DNA of 6,588 bases from J054 sp051008735 (GTDB lineage Bacteria > Pseudomonadota > Gammaproteobacteria > Steroidobacterales > GCA-2729495). The stretch lies in NCBI GenBank assembly GCA_051008735.1, contig JBPCXH010000131.1, positions 1 to 6,588 of the forward strand. Direction: 5' to 3'. Positions 1-5,631 of the stretch are shown here, in pieces. The notes beneath the pieces were generated by a model. That model did no database searches and was not told the DNA's origin. It saw nothing but the letters and a program-made list of their open reading frames with translations. Position 1 is the stretch's first letter. The number at the start of each line of letters is the position of its first letter. The position numbers were made by a program, and so were the translations under genes.

Positions 1-2601
1 CTCAGGAACCCCAGCAGCAACCGGGGAACCGGCGGGCACGGCGCTGACCTGATCATGACGAGCCTCAACCTGGGTGGTGGCGCGCCTCTCGTCCAATGCC
101 TGGACCTCTTCCTCGCTGCGTAATCGGGCCCGGCACAGGAGGCTAATGGTGTCGTGCTTGATCTGGTCAAGCATGGAACCAAACATATCAAAGGCTTCGC
201 GCTTGTACTCCTGCTTTGGGTTCTTTTGTGCATAGCCACGCAAATGAATACCCTGGCGCAGGTAATCCAGTGCAGCCAAATGCTCCTTCCAGTGGGTATC
301 CAGCTGGCTTAGCATCATCACTTTCTCAAACTGCCGCATGATCTCCGGACTGACTTCTTCCACTTTCGCCTCGTAAGCCTGGTCAACGTCCTCCAGGACT
401 TTATTCCTCAGGGCATCGTGGTCAGGCGTTCCGCTGCCGGCGGAAATACTGTCCAGATCAACCTCCACAGCGAATTCATTCGCCAGGGCCTGCTGCAAAC
501 CCGGCAGATTCCAGTCCGCGGCCAGGCCGTCCGGCGGTGCGTACTCGTCAACCACGCCATGCACAATCTCTTCGCGGATGCCGGCAACAACGTCGGCGAC
601 ATCTTCAGACTTCATCAGCTCATTGCGCTGCTGGTAGACAACCCGTCGCTGCTCATTGGCAACATCGTCGTACTCAAGCAAGGTCTTGCGGGCATCGAAG
701 TTATAGGCCTCAACCTTACGTTGCGCCTTTTCTATCTGGCGGGTCAGCAGCTTGCTCTCAATAGCCTCACCTTCGCGCATACCGACCCGGCTGAGCATGT
801 TCTTGGTCCGCTCGGGATCCCCGAAGATCCGCATCAGGTTGTCTTCCATGGACAAATAGAAACGGCTTGACCCTGGATCACCCTGGCGCCCTGCCCGACC
901 GCGCAACTGATTGTCGATCCGACGGGACTCATGGCGCTCCGTACCGATAATACGCAAGCCCCCTGCCTCCAAAACCGCTTCATGACGCTGTTCCCAGTCC
1001 TGCTGGAGACTTGCCACAGCTGCTTCATCCGGATCATCACCGAGAGCTTTGAGTTCGGCACCAAGATTGCCACCCAGGACGATATCGGTGCCGCGACCGG
1101 CCATATTGGTTGCGATGGTCACCGTACCCGGACGGCCCGCTTCCTCAATGATGTTGGCTTCCCGTTCATGCTGCTTGGCGTTGAGGACCTGATGCTGGAT
1201 CTTGCCCTCATTTAGCAAGCGCCCGAGCAATTCCGATGCTTCAATAGAAGTCGTGCCAACCAGCACCGGTTGCTTCCGATCCTGACAGTCCTTGATGTCT
1301 TCGATAATTGAGTCAAATTTATCTTTGGTGTTCAGGAACATCAGGTCCGGCTGATCATCGCGAACCATATTCCTGTGAGTCGGAATAACTACAACTTCCA
1401 AACCGTAAATTTGCTGAAACTCGAAGGCCTCCGTATCCGCCGTACCGGTCATGCCAGCCAAGGTGTCGTACATGCGAAAAAAGTTCTGGAAGGTAATGGA
1501 AGCAACGGTCTGGTTTTCATTGCGGATCTGCACGCCTTCTTTTGCTTCTACCGCCTGGTGCAAGCCGTCGGACCAACGTCGACCCGGCATGGTCCGCCCG
1601 GTGAACTCATCGACAATGACAATTTCACCATTTTGGACTACGTACTCCACATCACGCTTAAACAAAGCGTGCGCTCGCAGGGCGGCTGTCACATGATGCA
1701 TGAGGCGGATATTGCCGGCGTCGTAGAGGCTGGCGCCGGGAGGAATCAGCCCGTCCTTGCTCAGCAAATCCTCGATCGACTGGTGCCCATCTTCAGTGAG
1801 ATTGGCCTGCTTGGTTTTCTCATCAACGCTGTAGTCACCCGGCCCTTCTTCCTCCACCTGAACCTGCAGGGAGGGAATCAGCTTGTTGATCTGTGTATAC
1901 AACTCAGAACTGTCTTCCGCCGGGCCGGAAATGATTAGCGGTGTGCGCGATTCATCAATGAGGATTGAGTCTACTTCGTCCACAATGGCGAAACTGAGTT
2001 GCCGCTGCATCTGATCCGGCTCATGCAGAGCCAGATTGTCTCTCAGATAGTCGAAACCAAATTCATTGTTGGTGCCATAAGTAATATCGGCCGCGTAGGC
2101 AGCACGCTTTTCGTCCTGGGTCTGACCGTTTCGAATCACCCCGACCGTAAGCCCGAGAAACTCGTAAACAGGAGCCATCCAGCCGGCATCCCGGGCGGCC
2201 AGATAGTCATTCACGGTAACGATGTGCACGCCGTCACCTGGCAAAGCATTTAAATACGCCGGCAGGGTCGCAACCAGGGTCTTGCCCTCGCCCGTGCGCA
2301 TTTCCGCAATTTTCCCCTGGTGAAGCGCGATACCGCCGACCAGTTGAACATCGAAATGGCGCATGCCCAGGCTGCGATCAGCGGCCTCGCGAACGGCCGC
2401 GAAAGCTTCCGGTAACAGATCCTCAAGATCCGCACCGTCAGCCAGACGCTGACGAAATTCAATGGTCTTGTCGCGCAGCGCCGCATCATCCAAGGCACGG
2501 AACTCATCCTGGAGGGCGTTCGCCCGCTTAACCAGCTTTCCGTACTGGCGCAGTAGCCGATGATTCCGGCTACCGAACATCTGTGTCAGGACATTAGCCA
2601 A
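1..2601 (-). CDS. secA: Preprotein translocase motor ATPase SecA (3' end cut by window)
   Basis: SecA is the cytoplasmic and membrane-associated ATPase that drives unfolded preproteins through SecYEG. I translated 867 codons in one frame with no stop or frameshift. Visible motifs are the Walker A MRTGEGKT (residues 101-108), DEVD (208-211), the Asn-rich and helicase motifs ending in ATNMAGRGTDIVLGG (about 497-511), TERHESRRIDNQLRGRAGRQGD (about 554-575), and the helical scaffold/wing part LDTHWKEHLAALDYLRQG (about 767-784). E. coli SecA is 901 residues, so probably only the last 30-50 residues are outside the window, including any C-terminal zinc-binding motif. The start is taken as TTG at 2601 because AGGGAGAG lies just upstream at good spacing and the following residues (ANVLTQMFGSRN) align with E. 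coli LIKLLTKVFGSRN. The next in-frame ATG, codon 8 at 2580, would remove that conserved beginning. A small oddity is IDESRT at 215-220, where most SecA proteins have IDEART. The gene follows the M23 gene on the same strand after a 150-nt gap. Identity is certain, and the start is likely. Confidence 0.98.
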   Translation of the reverse strand, partial: MANVLTQMFGSRNHRLLRQYGKLVKRANALQDEFRALDDAALRDKTIEFRQRLADGADLEDLLPEAFAAVREAADRSLGMRHFDVQLVGGIALHQGKIAEMRTGEGKTLVATLPAYLNALPGDGVHIVTVNDYLAARDAGWMAPVYEFLGLTVGVIRNGQTQDEKRAAYAADITYGTNNEFGFDYLRDNLALHEPDQMQRQLSFAIVDEVDSILIDESRTPLIISGPAEDSSELYTQINKLIPSLQVQVEEEGPGDYSVDEKTKQANLTEDGHQSIEDLLSKDGLIPPGASLYDAGNIRLMHHVTAALRAHALFKRDVEYVVQNGEIVIVDEFTGRTMPGRRWSDGLHQAVEAKEGVQIRNENQTVASITFQNFFRMYDTLAGMTGTADTEAFEFQQIYGLEVVVIPTHRNMVRDDQPDLMFLNTKDKFDSIIEDIKDCQDRKQPVLVGTTSIEASELLGRLLNEGKIQHQVLNAKQHEREANIIEEAGRPGTVTIATNMAGRGTDIVLGGNLGAELKALGDDPDEAAVASLQQDWEQRHEAVLEAGGLRIIGTERHESRRIDNQLRGRAGRQGDPGSSRFYLSMEDNLMRIFGDPERTKNMLSRVGMREGEAIESKLLTRQIEKAQRKVEAYNFDARKTLLEYDDVANEQRRVVYQQRNELMKSEDVADVVAGIREEIVHGVVDEYAPPDGLAADWNLPGLQQALANEFAVEVDLDSISAGSGTPDHDALRNKVLEDVDQAYEAKVEEVSPEIMRQFEKVMMLSQLDTHWKEHLAALDYLRQGIHLRGYAQKNPKQEYKREAFDMFGSMLDQIKHDTISLLCRARLRSEEEVQALDERRATTQVEARHDQVSAVPAGSPVAAGVPE

Positions 2602-2605
2602 AGGT

Positions 2606-2613
2606 CTCTCCCT
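2606..2613 (-). promoter_or_regulatory. Ribosome binding site of secA supporting a TTG start
   Basis: On the minus strand the sequence reads AGGGAGAG. Its GGAG core ends 6 nt before TTG at 2601-2599. This spacing is good for TTG and too long for the next in-frame ATG (2580), so it decides the secA start. Confidence 0.7.
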
Positions 2614-2618
2614 GTCAG

Positions 2619-2639
2619 CCTGCCCAAGCCCGGGGCAGG
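2619..2639 (-). promoter_or_regulatory. Perfect 7-bp hairpin directly before the secA ribosome site
   Basis: On the minus strand CCTGCCC and GGGCAGG form a perfect 7-bp, nearly all-GC stem around a 7-nt loop (CGGGCTT). The 3' arm ends 5 nt before the AGGGAGAG ribosome site of secA. There is no T-run after it, so it is not a typical intrinsic terminator. A stem this close to a ribosome site at a weak TTG codon could affect initiation or mRNA stability. The structure is seen in the sequence; any regulatory role is inference. Confidence 0.45.
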
Positions 2640-2684
2640 TAGCGAAGCGGCGGGCACTGGCTCGCCACGGGAACAAAGCCCGCT

Positions 2685-2690
2685 ATTGTA
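2685..2690 (-). promoter_or_regulatory. Possible -10 element of a secA promoter
   Basis: The minus strand reads TACAAT, a 5-of-6 match to the sigma-70 -10 consensus, about 85 nt before the secA start. I see no convincing -35 box 16-18 nt upstream, so secA may depend at least partly on readthrough from the M23 gene. A possible stem (GCGGGC at 2683-2678 with GCCCGC at 2655-2650) would lie in the leader of such a transcript. Confidence 0.25.
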
Positions 2691-2721
2691 CGAGGATTAA
2701 TGTGGAGATGGAGGCCGGATC

Positions 2722-2748
2722 CGCCCGGCGGGCGTCGCCCGGAGGGCG
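2722..2748. repeat. Two tandem near-identical 13-nt hairpins after the M23 stop codon
   Basis: On the minus strand CGCCCTCCGGGCG (2748-2736) and CGCCCGCCGGGCG (2734-2722) are separated by one A. Each folds into a 5-bp GC stem with a 3-nt loop, and the two units differ at a single loop base. Arms of one unit could also pair with arms of the other. They begin 3 nt after the M23 stop codon. No T-run follows, so they are more likely a 3'-end stabiliser, a partial terminator or a small GC-rich repeat than a strong intrinsic terminator. Confidence 0.5.
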
Positions 2749-2751
2749 AAA

Positions 2752-3714
2752 TCAGGTGGTCTCGGGGATATGGCGCAGCGGATCGACCGGGCGACCCAGG
2801 TGACGCACCTCAAAATGCAGGTTGGGGCCCGTGGCCCGGCCGGTAGAGCCCATCAGGGCGATACTTTGCCCCTGGGCAATATCATCGCCGACAGCGACCA
2901 GATTCTCGGAATTGTGGGCATAGCGAGTGACGTAGCCATTACCGTGATTGATCTCGACCATATTCCCGTAGCCCGACCGGGAACCCGAGTAGGTCACCAC
3001 GCCGGCTGCCACGGAAACAATCTCAGACCCGGCGCGGCCCGCGAAGTCCACGCCGCGATGATAAGCACCCTTGCCCGTGAAGGGGTCTGTCCGGCGGCCG
3101 AAGCGACTCGATAAATAACCCGCCCGCACAGGACGCCCCTGGGGATAGACGCGCTGATGAAGCTTGCGCTTGAGCAACACACTTTCCAGAACCATGAGCT
3201 GCTGCTCCTGACCGTGCAGGGTCTGATCCAGCGCGCTGATGTCAGAAAAAATGTCCGTCACCTGACCGGCAGATGAGGCCATCGCGACGCTGGCTGGCCC
3301 ACCTAGTGCGGGCTGGCTGTCAAAATCAAATTCGCCGGCATCCAGTTCCGCCATGTTGGTCAATCGCCGACCCAAGGAATTCATACGAATCACATTGGCA
3401 TTGAGTTGGCCGAGCTTCAGCGTGAGCGCGTCGAGTTCTTCGCGGGCATCACCGCGTAATTCTGCAAGAAGCTTCTGCTGGGCAAGCAATTCTCTCTGCA
3501 GATGGTTGATCTCGTCCACGGAGCGCGCCGTCGCCACACCCCCGGCCGAGTAGTAGCCGCCGACGAAACCCAAACCGGAAATCACAGCAATCAATGCGGC
3601 GCAAAAACCCAGCACACGCGCTGATAGTGACGCATAGCGAGCCACGCCGCCGCGACGAAAAATAATAATGTTCATCAGGTCCGTCTTGACCCCATTGTTG
3701 TTAACAGCGGGCAT
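2752..3714 (-). CDS. Membrane-anchored M23 (LytM-type) peptidase-family protein
   Basis: This is a 320-residue protein when started at 3714. A hydrophobic segment at about residues 33-56 should anchor it in the inner membrane. Residues 65-125 look coiled-coil (EINHLQRELLAQQKLLAEL and onward). The C-terminal part, about 195-315, is an M23/LytM domain (YLSSRFGRRTDPFTGKGAYHRGVDF begins it) on the periplasmic side. Family members cut peptidoglycan cross-bridges or activate amidases. The zinc motif HxxxD is present (H219, D223), as are YAHN (H267) and the second His of HxH (H300). The first HxH position is Asn298 (GPNLHFE), so activity is uncertain. The start is ambiguous. ATG at 3714 has AAGGTG at 6-nt spacing. 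ATG at 3675 (MNIIIFRRGG) fits the usual N-terminus of similar proteins but has a weak ribosome site. ATG at 3804 gives 350 residues with a poor site. The gene is divergent from the DUF721 gene and precedes secA on the same strand, as in Pseudomonas-like genomes. Confidence 0.9.
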   Translation of the reverse strand: MPAVNNNGVKTDLMNIIIFRRGGVARYASLSARVLGFCAALIAVISGLGFVGGYYSAGGVATARSVDEINHLQRELLAQQKLLAELRGDAREELDALTLKLGQLNANVIRMNSLGRRLTNMAELDAGEFDFDSQPALGGPASVAMASSAGQVTDIFSDISALDQTLHGQEQQLMVLESVLLKRKLHQRVYPQGRPVRAGYLSSRFGRRTDPFTGKGAYHRGVDFAGRAGSEIVSVAAGVVTYSGSRSGYGNMVEINHGNGYVTRYAHNSENLVAVGDDIAQGQSIALMGSTGRATGPNLHFEVRHLGRPVDPLRHIPETT

Positions 3715-3720
3715 AGCGCA

Positions 3721-3726
3721 CACCTT
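3721..3726 (-). promoter_or_regulatory. Ribosome binding site candidate for the M23 gene start at 3714
   Basis: The minus strand reads AAGGTG, followed by 6 nt and then ATG at 3714-3712. It is the best ribosome-site match before any of the three candidate starts (3804, 3714, 3675) and is the reason 3714 was chosen. Confidence 0.5.
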
Positions 3727-3856
3727 GTTAGGTTGACGGATTTGAATACTTCGTGTCGCTGGCACTCCTGGCCAAGTTGCAACTCGACGATACTCATTCG
3801 GCAACCCCGCTATCTTAGGAAAAACCCTTAGATCGGTGGTTTTGCGTCCCCGTCTT

Positions 3857-3886
3857 TCGACAGGTTTGCCCGTTCGTGGCTAAACT
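3857..3886 (+). promoter_or_regulatory. Candidate sigma-70 promoter for the DUF721 gene
   Basis: TCGACA (3857-3862, 5 of 6 to the -35 consensus) and TAAACT (3881-3886, 4 of 6 to the -10 consensus) are 18 nt apart. A transcript would start near 3893, about 60 nt before the gene. This lies in the 238-nt region between the divergent M23 and DUF721 genes. I found no equally good promoter for the M23 direction. Confidence 0.35.
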
Positions 3887-3928
3887 ATGCCGGACGGCCC
3901 TGAGGGGCACAAGGAACAGGTCTCAGAA

Positions 3929-3963
3929 ATGCCGGATAACAGCTAATGCGTTATGTCAGATAA
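3929..3963 (+). other. Two overlapping 5-codon minigenes leading into the DUF721 start
   Basis: ATG at 3929 encodes MPDNS and stops at TAA 3944-3946. The last A of that stop begins a second ATG (3946) encoding MRYVR, which stops at 3961-3963. The DUF721 ATG (3953) lies inside the second minigene, 6 nt after the first stop. AGG at 3918-3920 is 8 nt before the first ATG, whereas the DUF721 ATG has no good ribosome site of its own. Such an arrangement could load ribosomes by reinitiation, but short ORFs like these also arise by chance. Confidence 0.25.
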
Positions 3964-4261
3964 AGAGCCCAAGTCACTGTCTGAATTGATAACTGGATCA
4001 CATTCCGGACTCGGACGGCTGGCCCGGGAAGCCGCTGACAGGGTTGCCCTGAGTGAGTGCTTGCGCGACGCCCTGGAGCCTGGTTTAGCTGAGCATTTGA
4101 GCGCCTGCAATCTGCGTGAAGACGGCACCCTGGTTCTGTTAGCAAGCGGTCCAGAATGGGCTACGCGACTGCGCTTTGAAAGCGATCGACTCCTGCAGCT
4201 TTGCCGGCAACATAATCCGAAAGCTGCCCGGGTTCGGGTGCGGGTTTCCCCCGCTAACTAA
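3953..4261 (+). CDS. DUF721 (DciA-like) domain protein
   Basis: This is a small 102-residue cytoplasmic protein with no signal peptide or membrane segment. Its sequence pattern (LSELI near residue 8, LGRLAREA about 20-27, LAEHLSACNLREDGTLVLLA about 45-64, SGPEWATRLRFESDRLL about 65-81, and a basic end with RVRVRVS) matches the DUF721 family. That family includes DciA, which works with the DnaB helicase in bacteria that lack DnaC or DnaI. The function here is inferred from the family only. The protein ends right after the conserved domain, without the disordered tail described for Vibrio DciA. In Pseudomonas-like genomes a DUF721 gene on the opposite strand sits between lpxC and the M23-secA pair, which fits the position seen here. 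No clear ribosome site precedes the ATG; two minigenes overlap its start. Confidence 0.82.
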   Translation: MSDKEPKSLSELITGSHSGLGRLAREAADRVALSECLRDALEPGLAEHLSACNLREDGTLVLLASGPEWATRLRFESDRLLQLCRQHNPKAARVRVRVSPAN

Positions 4262-4343
4262 TTAGACATAAAACAATAACAAGGCACAGGGGATAAACCC
4301 CGCAACAACGCAATTAATGCCACTCCTCAGCGTTGCCCGACTC

Positions 4344-4380
4344 GGGTCACGGACGGATGCGCTGATTCCGCCCGTGACCC
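4344..4380 (-). terminator. Hairpin at the 3' end of ftsZ, between convergent genes
   Basis: The minus-strand RNA can form a 13-bp stem, GGGTCACGGGCGG with CCGTCCGTGACCC, around an 11-nt loop, starting about 40 nt after the ftsZ stop codon. One pair is G-U in this direction. Read on the plus strand the same position is an A-C mismatch, so the structure is complete only in the ftsZ transcript. There is no T-run after it. A second small stem (4289-4301, GGGG/CCCC) followed by T-rich sequence on the minus strand (about 4262-4285) lies further along. This is a probable transcript end or mRNA-stabilising structure. Confidence 0.5.
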
Positions 4381-4419
4381 TGCCGGTCAAGCTCTGCCAG
4401 GAGTTGAGCTGCCGGTTCC

Positions 4420-5583
4420 TCAGTCGGCCTGCCGTCGGAGGAAAGCCGGAACATCCAGCAACTCAAAGGAAGGCTCCGGGGGCGGCATGCTGTCATCGCC
4501 AACCGCCTGTTGCCTGATCCCCGTGGGCGTATCGAAGTTGGCGTAGTTCGGGCGATCGCCACCACCGGCCGCGGCCCGAGCATTTGTTACCACCTTAACC
4601 TCCGGCGGTGCCTTAACGACCTGCAGAGGCTGTCCAAGACCCGTCGCCACCACGGTGACACGGATGGAATTGGACATGTCGGGATCAATGACGGTACCAA
4701 CCACCACCGTGGCGTCGTCCGCCGCACAGTGCTTGACGGTATCGCCCACCTGCTGGAACTCTCCGATGGATAAATCCATGCCAGCCGTGACATTCACGAG
4801 AATGCCGCGGGCACCTGACAAATCAATATCCTCAAGCAGCGGACTGGAAATGGCCGCCTCGGCGGCTTCCCGCGCCCGGTCTTCACCAGCGGCGCTGCCT
4901 GAACCCATCATGGCCATCCCCATTTCGGACATCACGGTGCGCACGTCTGCAAAGTCCACGTTGATCAGCCCGGGCCGGGTAATCAGTTCAGCAATACCCT
5001 GCACGGCCCCCTGCAACACTTCGTTGGCCGACTTGAAAGCGTCCAGCAAAGTCGTTTGCGCGCCAAGTACCGACAACAGCTTCTCGTTGGGAATCGTGAT
5101 CAGGGAATCAACATACTTACCCAGATCATTGATGCCCTGATCAGCTATGGTCAGACGCTTCTTGCCTTCCATACCGAAGGGCTTGGTGACCACCGCAACG
5201 GTCAGAATGCCCAGTTCACGAGCGACCTGCGCCACCACAGGCGCCGCACCCGTGCCCGTGCCACCGCCCAGTCCGGCGGTAATAAAGAGCATGTCGGCAC
5301 CCTCAATAACTTCGAGAATCCGGTCACGGTCTTCCATGGCGGCAGCTCGTCCCACGTCGGGATCAGCACCGGCACCCAGGCCCTTGGTGATATTGCAGCC
5401 TATCTGCAAGCCGGTTCGCACATTGGCGCTTTTAAGCGCCTGGGCGTCCGTGTTCGCACAGATAAAATCCACACCCTCGATACCGGTAGTCGCCATGTGC
5501 TTGACGGCATTACCGCCACCACCACCGACTCCGATTACCTTGATTACAGCGTTTTGGCTGTAAGCATCCATTAACTCAAACAT
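4420..5583 (-). CDS. ftsZ: Cell division protein FtsZ
   Basis: FtsZ is the tubulin-like GTPase that polymerises into the cytoplasmic Z-ring at midcell and recruits the division machinery. The complete protein is 387 residues (E. coli has 383). It shows GVGGGGGNAV (about 18-27), the tubulin signature GGGTGTG (106-112), and the T7 synergy loop NVDFADVRTVM (208-218) with the catalytic acidic residues D210 and D213. A short variable linker (about 330-370) precedes the C-terminal peptide LLDVPAFLRRQAD (375-387), which binds FtsA, ZipA and other partners. The start at 5583 is supported by AGGAGG at 8-nt spacing. Met5 would be too far from that site. It lies 48 nt after ftsA and is probably co-transcribed with it. 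Usually lpxC follows ftsZ on the same strand in gammaproteobacteria, but here a transcript-end hairpin and a convergent gene follow instead. Confidence 0.99.
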   Translation of the reverse strand: MFELMDAYSQNAVIKVIGVGGGGGNAVKHMATTGIEGVDFICANTDAQALKSANVRTGLQIGCNITKGLGAGADPDVGRAAAMEDRDRILEVIEGADMLFITAGLGGGTGTGAAPVVAQVARELGILTVAVVTKPFGMEGKKRLTIADQGINDLGKYVDSLITIPNEKLLSVLGAQTTLLDAFKSANEVLQGAVQGIAELITRPGLINVDFADVRTVMSEMGMAMMGSGSAAGEDRAREAAEAAISSPLLEDIDLSGARGILVNVTAGMDLSIGEFQQVGDTVKHCAADDATVVVGTVIDPDMSNSIRVTVVATGLGQPLQVVKAPPEVKVVTNARAAAGGGDRPNYANFDTPTGIRQQAVGDDSMPPPEPSFELLDVPAFLRRQAD

Positions 5584-5591
5584 TAGTTCTT

Positions 5592-5597
5592 CCTCCT
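5592..5597 (-). promoter_or_regulatory. Strong ribosome binding site of ftsZ
   Basis: The minus strand reads AGGAGG, with 8 nt to ATG at 5583-5581. It is the closest match to the consensus in the window, consistent with high FtsZ expression, and it selects Met1 over Met5. Confidence 0.85.
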
Positions 5598-5613
5598 GGC
5601 ATCAACGACAACA

Positions 5614-5627
5614 GGCCCAAACGGGCC
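5614..5627 (-). other. Small hairpin between ftsA and ftsZ
   Basis: The minus strand contains GGCCC-GTTT-GGGCC, a perfect 5-bp stem with a 4-nt loop, 4 nt after the ftsA stop codon and before the ftsZ ribosome site. A T- and G-rich stretch follows but no true T-run. It may be a weak attenuator or processing point that lets ftsZ be expressed differently from ftsA, or it may have no role. Confidence 0.3.
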
Positions 5628-5631
5628 AACC

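Noticed and set aside
418..870. 150-codon plus-strand open frame antisense to secA
   Set aside because: It lies wholly inside the conserved secA coding frame; its translation shows no recognisable domain, and open antisense frames are common opposite GC-rich coding DNA.
1375..1938. 187-codon plus-strand open frame antisense to secA
   Set aside because: It is opposite the conserved SecA nucleotide-binding and preprotein-binding regions; no family pattern was seen, so it is a shadow of secA.
3715..3952. A divergent promoter for the M23 gene using TAAGAT or TATTCA as the -10 box
   Set aside because: Neither has a credible -35 box at 16-18 nt, so I do not list a promoter for that direction.
4317..4517. 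66-codon plus-strand open frame overlapping the ftsZ 3' end, as a possible small gene or lpxC remnant
   Set aside because: It overlaps the conserved FtsZ C-terminus, has no ribosome site and shows no similarity to LpxC motifs.
5056..5574. 172-codon plus-strand open frame antisense to ftsZ
   Set aside because: It is the complement of the conserved FtsZ N-terminal domain with no recognisable protein features.
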